Assembly (NCBI RefSeq): GCF_018063565.1
Contig: NZ_JAGPBB010000011.1
Span: forward strand, 1 to 63,320
From: Rhodoferax sp.
GTDB taxonomy: Bacteria; Pseudomonadota; Gammaproteobacteria; Burkholderiales; Burkholderiaceae_C
Length of the DNA: 63,320 bases
Reading direction: 5' to 3'
This document shows positions 44,689 through 53,492 of this stretch, one piece after another. Position 1 is the first letter of the stretch; the number at the start of each line of letters is the position of its first letter. The notes under the pieces are model-generated. The model ran no database searches. It had not been told where the DNA came from and saw only the letters and a list, made by a program, of their open reading frames with translations. The position numbers and the translations under genes are program-made.

Positions 44689-46154
44689 GCAACATCCCCC
44701 CCGAACTCAAAAAGACCGAAATCAACGCCGAACAACGCGAAGAACTCGATGCCGCCTTTGCCAGGGCACGCGCCGCCTTGGCCATCATCGAAACCTATGA
44801 CCAGGCACGGGTTGATCGCCTGTGCCAAGCCGTGGCCTGGGCCGTATCCAACAAGAAGACCTTCACCCGTCTGGTGTCTGAAGGCATTGCCGAGAGCCGT
44901 CTGGGTGACCTCGACAGCCGCATGGGCAAGCGCATGAAGATTCGCGGCATCCTGCGTGACGCGCTGCGCCAGAAAAGCGTGGGCATCATTGAGGAAATCC
45001 CTGAAAAGGGCATCGTCAAATACGGCAAACCGGCTGGCGTGGTGGCCTGCATTGTGCCCACCACCAACCCCGACCTGACCCCCGCTGGCAACGCCGTCTA
45101 CGGCATCAAGGCGCGTGACGCGGTCATCTTCTCGCCCCACCCGCGCGCCAAGAAAACCAGCTTCGAGACGGTTCGCCTGATGCGTGAAGCGCTGGAAAAA
45201 GAAGGCGCACCACCCGATTTGCTGCAATGCCTGACCCGCGTCAACATTCCGATGTCGCAAGCGCTGATGGCCGAGGCCGACCTGGTGATTGCCACCGGCG
45301 GCCAGCCCATGGTGCGCGCCGCCTACAGTTCGGGCACACCGGCTTACGGCGTGGGTGCGGGCAACTCCACCATGGTGATCGACGAGACCGCCAACATTGA
45401 AGAAGCCGCGTACAACACCCGTTTGAGCAAGACCTCCGACTTTGGCTCAGGCTGCTCGGCCGATGGCAACCTGATCATTCAGCAAAGCATTTTTGACGCG
45501 CTGCTCGCTCAGCTGCAAAAGGAAGGTGGCTACCTGGCCAACGACACCGAGAAAGAAGCCTTGCGCAAAGCCATGTGGGACGACGAAGGCCACCGCCTGG
45601 CCGACACCGTGGCGATTGCACCGCAAAAGGTGGCTGAAGCTGCCGGGTTTACCATCCCCGCTGACCGCAAATTCATCATCGTGCGCGGTGACGGCATTGG
45701 CAAAGACTACCCGTACTCACGCGAAAAGCTCACTACGCTGCTGGCGGTTTACAAGTACGACAGGTTTGACGAAGCCCTCACCATGATGCGTGGCATTTAC
45801 GAAGTGGGCGGCAAAGGCCACTCCTGCGGCATTTACTCGTTCAACCAGGACCACATTCACCAACTAGCCTTGGCCGCACCGGTGAGCCGCATGATGGTGC
45901 GCCAGCCGCAAAGCAAGGCCAACGCCGGTGCCTTCAACAACGGCATGCCGATGACCAGCAGCCTGGGCTGCGGCACCTGGGGCGGCAACGTGATCTCTGA
46001 GAACGTCAGCCTCAAGCACTACATGAACACCACCTGGGTGTCGGTACCGATCAAGGAAGACCGCCCTTCTGACCAAGAGCTGTTTGGTGCGTTTTACGAT
46101 CCGGCCCTCGAAGAAGGCGACTTTACCGCCGAAGACATGACCAGCGCCTGCTGA
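44685..46154 (+). CDS. CoA-acylating aldehyde dehydrogenase (AdhE/EutE/SauS-like)
   Basis: This 489-residue protein oxidises an aldehyde to an acyl-CoA with NAD(P)+. The group is recognised from VACIVPTTNPDLTPAGNAVY, DAVIFSPHPRAKKT, the catalytic Cys257 in FGSGCSADGN, and SLGCGTWGGNVISENVSLKH, all as in the AdhE aldehyde domain. Sulfoacetaldehyde dehydrogenase (acylating) is a close type, but no sulfonate gene is seen here. Together with the ThDP enzyme it would turn a 2-oxo acid into an acyl-CoA. A terminator follows at 46179. Confidence 0.85.
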   Translation: MSNIPPELKKTEINAEQREELDAAFARARAALAIIETYDQARVDRLCQAVAWAVSNKKTFTRLVSEGIAESRLGDLDSRMGKRMKIRGILRDALRQKSVGIIEEIPEKGIVKYGKPAGVVACIVPTTNPDLTPAGNAVYGIKARDAVIFSPHPRAKKTSFETVRLMREALEKEGAPPDLLQCLTRVNIPMSQALMAEADLVIATGGQPMVRAAYSSGTPAYGVGAGNSTMVIDETANIEEAAYNTRLSKTSDFGSGCSADGNLIIQQSIFDALLAQLQKEGGYLANDTEKEALRKAMWDDEGHRLADTVAIAPQKVAEAAGFTIPADRKFIIVRGDGIGKDYPYSREKLTTLLAVYKYDRFDEALTMMRGIYEVGGKGHSCGIYSFNQDHIHQLALAAPVSRMMVRQPQSKANAGAFNNGMPMTSSLGCGTWGGNVISENVSLKHYMNTTWVSVPIKEDRPSDQELFGAFYDPALEEGDFTAEDMTSAC

Positions 46155-46178
46155 TCTGCGCGAACTATGACGTACAGT

Positions 46179-46215
46179 GCCTGCTGTGTGCCCTTGTGGC
46201 AGCAGCAGGCTTTTT
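46179..46215 (+). terminator. Rho-independent terminator after the ThDP-enzyme operon
   Basis: GCCTGCTG (46179-46186) pairs with CAGCAGGC (46203-46210), followed by five T. The loop is 16 bases with some internal pairing (GCC/GGC). It lies 25 bases past the dehydrogenase stop and separates this operon from aroD. Confidence 0.7.
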
Positions 46216-46232
46216 AATTCTGGAGTACCCCT

Positions 46233-47015
46233 ATGCAAACTTCCAAGCCCATCGAACTCAAAGGACAACCGATTGCCGGTGGCAAGTTTCCGCTCATTTG
46301 CACACCACTGGTTGGACGAACGATTGACAAAGTGATGGCCGAACTCGACGTGGTGCTGCCCAAGCAACCCGATGTGCTGGAATGGCGAGTCGACTATTTT
46401 GAGCAAATTGGCGACACAAGCGCCGTGATTGCTGCGGCTAAAGCTATCAAAATAAAATCGGGTGGCATCCCCTTGCTGTTTACCCGGCGCTCCACACTGG
46501 AGGGTGGCGAAAAGATCCCCCTCAATGAAGGCCAGGTGCTGGCGTTGTATGAAGCTGTGTGCGAGAGCAAGTCGATCGACCTGATTGACTACGAAATGGC
46601 CAACGACGCCCCCAATATCGTGCGTGTGCGCACCGCCGCCCGCGCCAGCGACATCAAGCTGGTGCTGTCCTTCCACAACTTCGCGTTCACGCCAGGGCTC
46701 GAAACATTGGTGGCCAAGTTCCTCACTGCCGATCAACTCGGGGCAGATGCGGCCAAAGTGGCGGTCATGCCGCGTGACCTCGACGATGTGCTGACGCTGC
46801 TGGCCGCCACGCGTGAGGCGAGCAAGAAATTGCGCATTCCATTGATCTCGATGTCGATGGGGCCTTTTGGGGCGATGACGCGGCTGTTTGGTTGGACCTT
46901 TGGATCCGCACTCACTTTTGCCGTCGGTGCCAGCAGTTCGGCCCCTGGGCAGGTGCCCATTGAGGATCTGAACACGGTATTGGGCATTCTGCAGAAGTCC
47001 ATCGCCGGAAAGTAG
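46233..47015 (+). CDS. aroD: Type I 3-dehydroquinate dehydratase
   Basis: It converts 3-dehydroquinate to 3-dehydroshikimate through a Schiff base. At 260 residues it has Glu50 and Arg52 in LEWRVDYF, the catalytic His148 in LSFHNF, Schiff-base Lys175 in AAKVAVMP and the substrate Arg in TRLFGW, then the conserved SSSAPGQVPIEDL. Many betaproteobacteria use type II (AroQ) for biosynthesis, so a type I enzyme near shikimate dehydrogenase, a carboxylate carrier and protocatechuate genes is probably catabolic. A GGAG precedes the ATG. Confidence 0.93.
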   Translation: MQTSKPIELKGQPIAGGKFPLICTPLVGRTIDKVMAELDVVLPKQPDVLEWRVDYFEQIGDTSAVIAAAKAIKIKSGGIPLLFTRRSTLEGGEKIPLNEGQVLALYEAVCESKSIDLIDYEMANDAPNIVRVRTAARASDIKLVLSFHNFAFTPGLETLVAKFLTADQLGADAAKVAVMPRDLDDVLTLLAATREASKKLRIPLISMSMGPFGAMTRLFGWTFGSALTFAVGASSSAPGQVPIEDLNTVLGILQKSIAGK

Positions 47016-47145
47016 GCCCGTTTGGTGGGCCACGTCCGCAAGCCAAGGCGGCGCATCGCGTGATCGTGCTGCCTGAAGCGGGCTGATAAGACTGTCTTAA
47101 GACACGCCCAATAAGCTATGACCCATTCCTTTGAAGGGTCATATC

Positions 47146-47553
47146 ATGAAATTCAATCCATTCTCTGCCTGCCTGTTGGCGGGAGCTTTCGTTCTGGTGC
47201 CGCTGGCCAGTGCGGCAAATCCAATACTTGACAGCTTCCAAAGCGCCGCCAAGCAGGAGTCCCCCGCTTTCGCCGGCTTCAGCGTCGCCGCGGGTCAAAA
47301 GTTTTACAACGCCGAAGGTCCCAAGCAACTCTCCTGTGCGTCCTGCCACACGGCGTCGCCCAAGAACGCCGGTAAACACGCCAAAACCAACAAGGACATC
47401 GAGCCACTGGCACCCAGCGCCAACCCGAAGCGGTTTGCCGACGCAGCGCAGGTGGAGAAGTGGTTCAAACGCAACTGCAACGACGTGCTGGGACGCGCCT
47501 GCACCGCGCAGGAAAAGGGCGACTTCATGTCCTATGTGTTGTCGGTGAAATAG
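47146..47553 (+). CDS. Small c-type cytochrome, DUF1924 family
   Basis: This 135-residue protein starts at the ATG at 47146, with GAAGG upstream. It has a signal peptide (CLLAGAFVLVPLASAA), one heme motif CASCH near residue 64, and the DUF1924-type IEPLAPSANPKRFADAAQVE, KWFKRNCNDVLGRACTAQEK and GDFMSYVLSVK. It is a periplasmic electron carrier. It heads a run with a diheme cytochrome (8-base gap) and a cytochrome b561-type membrane protein, so the three likely form one redox chain. Confidence 0.88.
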   Translation: MKFNPFSACLLAGAFVLVPLASAANPILDSFQSAAKQESPAFAGFSVAAGQKFYNAEGPKQLSCASCHTASPKNAGKHAKTNKDIEPLAPSANPKRFADAAQVEKWFKRNCNDVLGRACTAQEKGDFMSYVLSVK

Positions 47554-47561
47554 GGCCCGCC

Positions 47562-48050
47562 ATGAAATGCCTCACCCTGCCCTTGCTGCTTGTTCTGGTT
47601 ACGACCTCCCTGGTGGCCAACTCGGCTGCCAAATACAACGGAGAAGACCGTGGTCGCCCGGTCATGCCCGCCCAAAGCAACGCCCGTTGGCAAGCTGAGT
47701 GCGGCAGTTGCCATATGGCTTTTCCCCCTGGCTTGTTGCCAGCGGCTTCGTGGACCAAGATGATGGCGGGGCTTGACAAGCACTTTGAAACCGACGCCTC
47801 CTTGTCGCCGCAGGATGTGCAGACGATCAGTGGCTACCTGACCCTGCACGCCTCCAATCGCTGGACCTCGACCGCTGCGCCATTGCGCATCACCGACAGT
47901 GCCTGGTTCAAGACTAAACATCGCCCAGATGAAATCAATCCCGCCGTCTGGAAACGCGCGTCGGTCAAGAGCCAGGCCAACTGCATGGCCTGCCACCCGG
48001 GCGCCGACAAGGGTGACTTCAACGAACGCAACATTCGCATCCCGAAATGA
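47562..48050 (+). CDS. Diheme cytochrome c (DHC family)
   Basis: This 162-residue periplasmic protein starts at the ATG at 47562 with a signal peptide (LLLVLVTTSLVANSAA). It has two heme-binding motifs, ECGSCH (Cys47) and NCMACH near the C-terminus. It closely resembles the C-terminal domain of the next protein, sharing the pattern W..ECGSCH.AF...LLPA.SW..MM and PLRITD. Its stop overlaps the next start as ATGA. It is a DHC-like electron donor or acceptor to a membrane cytochrome b. Confidence 0.9.
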   Translation: MKCLTLPLLLVLVTTSLVANSAAKYNGEDRGRPVMPAQSNARWQAECGSCHMAFPPGLLPAASWTKMMAGLDKHFETDASLSPQDVQTISGYLTLHASNRWTSTAAPLRITDSAWFKTKHRPDEINPAVWKRASVKSQANCMACHPGADKGDFNERNIRIPK

Positions 48051-49141
48051 TGCAGCGCACCCTGATCTGGGACTGGCCGACCCGCCTGTTTCACTGGTCG
48101 CTGGCCGCCAGCTTTGCACTGGCCTGGCTCACCGCCGAATCCGACGTCTGGCTGCCTGTACATGTGTTTTCCGGCTATCTGATGCTGGGGCTGTTGGGAT
48201 TCCGGCTGATCTGGGGGGTGCTGGGTTCCCACTATTCGCGTTTTGCCAATTTCTGGTTTGGCCCCTTGAAAGCCCTGACCTACTTGCAGCAGCTGGCGTC
48301 GCACCAAGCGACTCGTCATGTTGGCCACAATCCGGCGGGCAGCCTGGCGATTTACGGTTTGCTGTTTTTGACTCTGGTCGTTTGCGCTTTGGGGATTCTG
48401 ATCCTCGGTGGCGAAGAGCAACGCGGTCTGGCTGCCGGCTGGTTGACTTTCTCGCAAGGCAAACTGGCCAAACAACTGCATGAGGCAGGTGCCACCCTCA
48501 TGTTGCTGCTGGTGGGGCTGCATGTTACCGGGGTGGTCGTCGAGAGCGTGCTGCACCGTGAAAACCTGGCGCGGGCAATGGTCGACGGCCACAAACTGGC
48601 AACTCCTGAAACCCCCAGAACCCGCCCACACGGGATCCTGGCCATCCTCATCCTGCTTGGCATGCTTGGATCGGCAGGCTGGTGGTTCAGTGGCAATGGT
48701 GCCGTGATCGGATCGCTGGGCACCGTGGCCACACTGCCTCAAAACGCGCTGTGGCACGAAGAATGTGGCAGTTGTCATACGGCGTTTTATCCCTCTCTGT
48801 TGCCTGCCCGTTCCTGGCAGCACATGATGGCCACACAAAACGAGCACTTTGGAACCGATCTCGCCCTTGGTGTGGACACGGTACGACTGGTGACGGACTT
48901 CATGACGACCCACGCAGCCGACCGCCACTTGACCGAAGCCGGTTTCAAAACCGATCGTTCGTTGCCAGCAGATGCGGTGCCCTTGCGCATCACCGACACA
49001 CCCTACTGGCGCAAAAAGCACCGTGACATCACGACGGCGGATTGGGCGAAGCCAGCGGTCAAAAGCAAAAACAACTGCGCGGCCTGCCATCACGATGCGG
49101 ATGCCGGCACCTATGACGATGGTGCCATGCGCATCCCCTGA
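48047..49141 (+). CDS. Cytochrome b561-type membrane protein fused to a diheme cytochrome c domain
   Basis: This 364-residue protein has an N-terminal cytochrome b561/HupC-like domain with several helices and heme-ligand His residues in TRLFHWSLAASFALAWL, HVFSGYLMLGLLGFRLIWG and KQLHEAGATLMLLLVGLHV. After a membrane helix (HGILAILILLGMLGSAGWW, about 185-205) comes a periplasmic diheme domain with ECGSCH and NCAACH motifs. The latter is paralogous to the preceding gene. Together they would pass electrons between quinol and periplasmic carriers. It converges with the IclR gene. Confidence 0.9.
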   Translation: MMQRTLIWDWPTRLFHWSLAASFALAWLTAESDVWLPVHVFSGYLMLGLLGFRLIWGVLGSHYSRFANFWFGPLKALTYLQQLASHQATRHVGHNPAGSLAIYGLLFLTLVVCALGILILGGEEQRGLAAGWLTFSQGKLAKQLHEAGATLMLLLVGLHVTGVVVESVLHRENLARAMVDGHKLATPETPRTRPHGILAILILLGMLGSAGWWFSGNGAVIGSLGTVATLPQNALWHEECGSCHTAFYPSLLPARSWQHMMATQNEHFGTDLALGVDTVRLVTDFMTTHAADRHLTEAGFKTDRSLPADAVPLRITDTPYWRKKHRDITTADWAKPAVKSKNNCAACHHDADAGTYDDGAMRIP

Positions 49142-49152
49142 GGAACAGCAGT

Positions 49153-49953
49153 TCAGATCAGATTTCGCAAGGCTCGCGCCGTTTCCATCAGCACCGGCAG
49201 CACGCGTGCAACGGCATCTTCGGTGCTTTCGTGGCCCATGGGCATGGTCACATTCAGTGCACCCACCAGGTCGCCCTTGCGGTCGATCAGCGGTACCGCC
49301 ACACCTCGGTAGGTCAGTTCCAGTTGCTGCTCAGATACCGCCCAGCCACGCTGGCGAATGCGCGCCAGTTCGATGCGCAGTCGCTCCTTGTTGTTGATGG
49401 TATAGCTGGTATAGGCCTTGAGCTCATGGTGCGCCAGCCAGTTCTCCAGCCAGGCCTGATCGCGCAGTGCCAGCATCAACAAACCCGCGGCTGTCACCTG
49501 CGCCTGCACCCGCGAGCCCAGCACCACGCCAGTGTTCATGCTGCGGGTGGAGCCATTGCGGGCGATATAGACCACGTCGTCGCCGTCCATCACGCTCACA
49601 TAGGCGATTTCTTGCGTGCCCGAAGTGACCCGTTGCAAAAACGGTTGCACGATGCGCGGCAAGCGAGCGGATTCCAGATAAGACTGCCCCAACCGCAGCA
49701 CCCGCGGCGTGAGCCAGAACAGCTTGCCATCGGTAGCCACATAGCCCAGGTAGTTCAGGGTCAGCAGGTAGCGCCGGGCGGCGGTGCGCGTCATGCCACA
49801 GCGCACCCCCGCCTGGCTGGCCGTCATGCGCGGATTGGCGTCGTCGAAAGCTTCGATGATGGACAGGCCTTTTTCCAAACCGGCAATCCAGTCGCGCTTG
49901 TCGAGTGACGGGCCTGGCGTCGGAGGTCGGACGGCAGCATCGGGAGTAGACAT
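49153..49953 (-). CDS. IclR-family regulator of the PcaR/PcaU/PobR type
   Basis: This 266-residue protein has an N-terminal winged helix (MTASQAGVRCGMTRTAARRY, LLTLNYLGYVATDGKLFWL) and a C-terminal effector domain (YVSVMDGDDVVYIARNGSTR, then AVPLIDRKGDLVGALNVTMP). The form is that of the aromatic-acid regulators PcaR, PcaU and PobR, which bind GTTCGAT-type boxes. Such boxes lie upstream of this gene (50007-50042) and between aroE and the VOC gene (54956-54991). It probably responds to shikimate, quinate, protocatechuate or a related acid. Confidence 0.88.
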   Translation of the reverse strand: MSTPDAAVRPPTPGPSLDKRDWIAGLEKGLSIIEAFDDANPRMTASQAGVRCGMTRTAARRYLLTLNYLGYVATDGKLFWLTPRVLRLGQSYLESARLPRIVQPFLQRVTSGTQEIAYVSVMDGDDVVYIARNGSTRSMNTGVVLGSRVQAQVTAAGLLMLALRDQAWLENWLAHHELKAYTSYTINNKERLRIELARIRQRGWAVSEQQLELTYRGVAVPLIDRKGDLVGALNVTMPMGHESTEDAVARVLPVLMETARALRNLI

Positions 49954-50006
49954 GGCATCGATGGGCTCAAAGTGAAGGACGACAGGATACCAAAACCGTC
50001 GCCCAC

Positions 50007-50042
50007 GTTCAATGATCGATCAATTATGTTTGTATATCGAAC
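50007..50042. promoter_or_regulatory. Candidate IclR/PcaR-type boxes upstream of the iclR gene
   Basis: GTTCAATGATCGATC lies on the plus strand at 50007-50021 and GTTCGATATACAAAC on the minus strand at 50028-50042, so two GTTC-headed half sites face each other 54-89 bases upstream of the regulator start. The gap 49954-50218 otherwise holds only an unconvincing 82-codon frame on the plus strand. Autoregulation is the natural reading. Confidence 0.45.
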
Positions 50043-50218
50043 AAATCATTGGAGTACATCAGGCCGGCAAATGGGAGCAGATTGTCCTGGCGCTGACGCA
50101 TGAACACCGATTTCACTGCGCCGGCGCCTCTGTGGCATCGTATACCGTTCAATCCAACGCAGCGTTTTGTGAATGGCTGCGCGGGATGAACGGCCAAGGT
50201 CGCAGCGTTGTCCGGCGC

Positions 50219-51232
50219 TTACATGCCGGCGGGTTTGGCGATCTTGAACTTCTCGGGTGAATCCTTGGCACCGCCTGATTCAAAAATCAGCCATGACATT
50301 TGCGAACGCCATGTATTCATGAAGTCGCGTGCTGGCGCACCCGAAATGCCGAGCACGTCCAGGCCGTTGTTTTTGGCGTAGTCGACAAACTTGGGCTCAG
50401 CCAGAGAGGTCTTGTAGGCAGCAGTCAACTTATCAATGATGGGCTGTGGGGTGCCCTTCTTCACAAACACGCCATAGAAGAAGCCAGAAGCCTTCATGAC
50501 GTCGGTGTAAGCCGGGTTCAGCTTGGTGATGTGAGGCACATCTGGCAATGCAGCATTGGGTGAGTTCTTCATGATCGCCAGCGCACGCAGGTCGCCATTC
50601 TTGATGTATTGCGTTGCAGCACCTACCGCAAGGCCGCTGACCTCGAGCTGGTTGCCCAGCAGGGCTGTCACCAGAGGGCCGTCGCCAGGAAATGCCACCT
50701 GGTTAAAGGTGATGCCGTCGACCTTTTTCATCAAGGTCGCCGTCACCCAAGGTTGCCCACCTACACCGCTGGTGCCGATGGAGAGCTTGCCCGGAGACGC
50801 CTTGGCAGCCTTGACCAGATCTTCATAAGACTTGATGGGCGAAGTCTTTGGCACCACGATCACGGTAGAGCCCTGCACAAACAACATGACCGGATCAAAG
50901 TCGTCGTAACTCAGCTCTGACAGGCCCAATACTTGGTACAACTGTGGATTCTCGGCGTGGAACATCAGGGTATAGCCGTCGGCCTTGCCCGAGGCGACCG
51001 CTTGCGCGGCGATGGCGCCCGTCGCGCCGGTCTTGTTGGCAAGAATGATCGATTGGCCGAGCGCCTTTTCTGCGCCAGGGGTCGTCAGGCGCGACACGGT
51101 ATCGGTGCCGCCGCCCGCTCCCCAGGCGATAAAGCCGTTGATGGCGCGGTCGGGGTAATCGGCAGCGTAGGCCAGGCCAGCAGCCAAGACGCTGGCAGCC
51201 AGCGTCGTCTTGATCCAGGTGGTGAATTTCAT
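50219..51232 (-). CDS. Tripartite tricarboxylate transporter substrate-binding protein (TctC/Bug family)
   Basis: This 337-residue periplasmic protein has a signal peptide (KTTLAASVLAAGLAYAADYP). Family marks are FIAWGAGGGTDTVSR, GATGAIAAQAVASGKADGYTL, GKLSIGTSGVGGQPWVT and a C-terminal half with FFYGVFVKKGTPQPIIDKL. It captures an organic acid for the TctA/TctB membrane carrier encoded upstream. The surrounding shikimate dehydrogenase and 3-dehydroquinase suggest a hydroaromatic acid, but this is inference. Confidence 0.92.
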   Translation of the reverse strand: MKFTTWIKTTLAASVLAAGLAYAADYPDRAINGFIAWGAGGGTDTVSRLTTPGAEKALGQSIILANKTGATGAIAAQAVASGKADGYTLMFHAENPQLYQVLGLSELSYDDFDPVMLFVQGSTVIVVPKTSPIKSYEDLVKAAKASPGKLSIGTSGVGGQPWVTATLMKKVDGITFNQVAFPGDGPLVTALLGNQLEVSGLAVGAATQYIKNGDLRALAIMKNSPNAALPDVPHITKLNPAYTDVMKASGFFYGVFVKKGTPQPIIDKLTAAYKTSLAEPKFVDYAKNNGLDVLGISGAPARDFMNTWRSQMSWLIFESGGAKDSPEKFKIAKPAGM

Positions 51233-51370
51233 GGGTTTCTCCTGAGTCGGGTTGTGAACTCAACCGGTGCGCGACTCACACCCCGATTGATATGAAAAAA
51301 CGAGCTTCCAGCGCTTACACAATATGGGCTAGATGGCATTTTCATTCGGATAAAACGGATTGGGTCAGGC

Positions 51371-51949
51371 TCAACTGACCACCCCGAGCAAGCGCGCTTG
51401 AAAATAGGCTGCCGCCTCGCCGGGGCCAAGCTGATGCTCGATGGCACGCACAATCACCGCGTCAGGGCCGAGCTGGCTGTTTTCAATATCCCGACGGATG
51501 CCATCGAGCAGTTTTTTCTGCGGCTTGCCCTCTTCCACACCCTGCACAAAGACAGGGGCGCAGCGATCGAGCAAGCTGTTGAAGTACGGCTTGCGTTCGC
51601 TTCCCAGTATGGCGTTCAGGTCTGCTTCGGATGTGTTTGGAAACAATGCGCGCGCCAGTCCCGTGCACGGTACGGCCAGATTGAATTCTTGCCCCTGCTT
51701 GCGCGCCTGGTCAAAGGCCTCACCCGCCAGACGCGCGTAAATCTGCATGGACCGGGCATGGACACGGCGCCAGCGCTCGCTGTTATAGAGTCGAAAGCGC
51801 TTCGTCATGTGCAGCCCAGCCCCCAGGAACGGGGCATACATCAGCCAGGTCCAGGTGCTGGGCACCAGGTTGATGATCAGGCCGCTGCCCACCGCAACTG
51901 CGATGGGCAACCAGCCAAAACCCAGATACCAGGACGGAAGCAGTGCCAT
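51371..51949 (-). CDS. Membrane-anchored protein of unknown function between tctA and tctC
   Basis: The probable start is MALLPSWYLGFGWLPIAVAV at 51949, 13 bases after the tctA stop, giving 192 residues; the frame is open further but overlaps tctA. Two adjacent hydrophobic segments lie at about 8-26 and 30-48, then a soluble domain with FRLYNSERWRRVHARSMQIY, CTGLARALFPNTSEADLNAI and IENSQLGPDAVIVRAIEHQL. I do not recognise it. The insertion into a tct operon implies a linked role. Confidence 0.7.
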   Translation of the reverse strand: MALLPSWYLGFGWLPIAVAVGSGLIINLVPSTWTWLMYAPFLGAGLHMTKRFRLYNSERWRRVHARSMQIYARLAGEAFDQARKQGQEFNLAVPCTGLARALFPNTSEADLNAILGSERKPYFNSLLDRCAPVFVQGVEEGKPQKKLLDGIRRDIENSQLGPDAVIVRAIEHQLGPGEAAAYFQARLLGVVS

Positions 51950-51962
51950 GGACGTCAGCCGC

Positions 51963-53474
51963 TCAAGCCTTGTTGCCACCGAACACGCCACGCACCGCCG
52001 ACATCGCACGCGGGTTGGAGACGATCGCGGTCAGCACCATCAAGCCCAGAATCACCAGTGGCACCGTATTGGTCAACATGCCCTGGAAGAAGCCCATGGC
52101 GCTGCCATGCGCCATCTGCACGCCCTGGCGGAACTTCTCGTCGATGATGGGCACCAGAATCACCCCCAACACCAGCGGCGCCAGAGGGTAGGCGTAGCGC
52201 TTCATGAAATAGCCCAGGATGCCAAAGGCAATCATCCAGTAGATGTCGGTGATGCTGTTCTGAATGGAGTAGCCTCCGATGAACGTCAGCACCACGATGA
52301 TCGGGATGATGATGGGCTTGGGCACTTCCACAATCTTGCTGAAGGCGCGAATACCGGTCATGCCGACGATGTAGAGGAACACGTTGGCAATCAGCAGTGA
52401 GCCCACAACAAACCAGAAGAACTCGGGTTGCTCGCGCATCAACATGGGGCCGGGACGCAGGCCGTGGATGATGAGCGCGCCAATGAGCACCGCCGTGACC
52501 GAGTCGCCCGGGATACCGAGCGTCATCATGGGCACAAAGGCGCCGCCAATGGCCGCGTTGGCCGCCGCCTCAGGGGCAATCAAACCCTGGTAGGCACCTT
52601 GACCAAACGGCATGGGCGTCGGGTTCTTGACCGTGCGTTTGGCATGGTCGTAAGCCATGAGCGCGGCGATATCTCCACCCGTGCCCGGCAGCGCGCCAAT
52701 GATCACGCCAATGGTGGATGCACGCAATGTGAGGAACATATTGCCTGTCACCGCACCCCAGGCCGGGCGAATGCGCTCAATCTTCTGCTTGACTGGCACG
52801 GTCTTGGTCTGCAGCTGCATCAAGGCTTCAGAAATACCGAAGGTGCCAATCATGATGACCACGAAGTGAATACCACCCAGCATCAGCGTGGTACCAAAGG
52901 TCATGCGGCCCTGCCCGGTTTCAGTGTCCATGCCGATCAACCCGACCAGCAGGCCGATGGAAGCGGCAATCAGCGCCTTGAGCAGATTGCCTTCAGACAG
53001 ACTGCCCACCAGGAACAGGCCCATAAAGGCGAGCAGAAAGTAATCACGCGCCTGAAACACCAGCGCCAGTTGCGAGATCAACGGGGCAAACAATGCCAGC
53101 ACCAGAATGCCAAAGAAGTTGCCGATCACCGCTTGCGTGGTGCTCAAGCCCATCGCTTCACCAGCCAAGCCCATCTTCGCCAACGGGTAACCGTCAAACG
53201 CTGATGCCACTGCCGCCGGCGCACCCGGAATGTTGAGCAGGATGCCCGAGCGTGCCCCGCCATAAACACCGCCGGTGTAGATGCCGACCATCACCGCCAG
53301 TGCCGGTTGCACGTCCCACGAAAACGTGAACGAGATCAGCAACGACACCGCCATCGTCACCGACAAGCCCGGTATCGCTCCCACATACAGGCCCACCAGG
53401 GTACCAATACCAATCCACCACACCAATGTGAGGCTGGTGAATGGAATCAAAAAACCTTCTAAACCGTTGTACAT
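51963..53474 (-). CDS. tctA: Tripartite tricarboxylate transporter large membrane subunit
   Basis: This 503-residue protein with about 12 helices shows TctA hallmarks: LVGLYVGAIPGLSVTMAVSL near the N-terminus, GVYGGARSGILLNIPGAPAA, GALPGTGGDIAALMAYDHAK and FVPMMTLGIPGDSVTAVLIG. It is the main sodium- or proton-coupled translocation subunit. It lies 18 bases after tctB and before the unknown gene and tctC-like gene. Confidence 0.95.
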   Translation of the reverse strand: MYNGLEGFLIPFTSLTLVWWIGIGTLVGLYVGAIPGLSVTMAVSLLISFTFSWDVQPALAVMVGIYTGGVYGGARSGILLNIPGAPAAVASAFDGYPLAKMGLAGEAMGLSTTQAVIGNFFGILVLALFAPLISQLALVFQARDYFLLAFMGLFLVGSLSEGNLLKALIAASIGLLVGLIGMDTETGQGRMTFGTTLMLGGIHFVVIMIGTFGISEALMQLQTKTVPVKQKIERIRPAWGAVTGNMFLTLRASTIGVIIGALPGTGGDIAALMAYDHAKRTVKNPTPMPFGQGAYQGLIAPEAAANAAIGGAFVPMMTLGIPGDSVTAVLIGALIIHGLRPGPMLMREQPEFFWFVVGSLLIANVFLYIVGMTGIRAFSKIVEVPKPIIIPIIVVLTFIGGYSIQNSITDIYWMIAFGILGYFMKRYAYPLAPLVLGVILVPIIDEKFRQGVQMAHGSAMGFFQGMLTNTVPLVILGLMVLTAIVSNPRAMSAVRGVFGGNKA

Positions 53475-53492
53475 GGTATTTTCCTTTGCGGC

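Noticed and set aside
47834-49093. 419-codon open frame on the minus strand
   Set aside because: It is antisense to the two cytochrome genes that carry heme motifs and signal peptides.
50012-50260. 82-codon frame in the iclR upstream gap
   Set aside because: It has no clear ribosome site or family feature, and it overlaps regulatory boxes and the end of the tctC-like gene.
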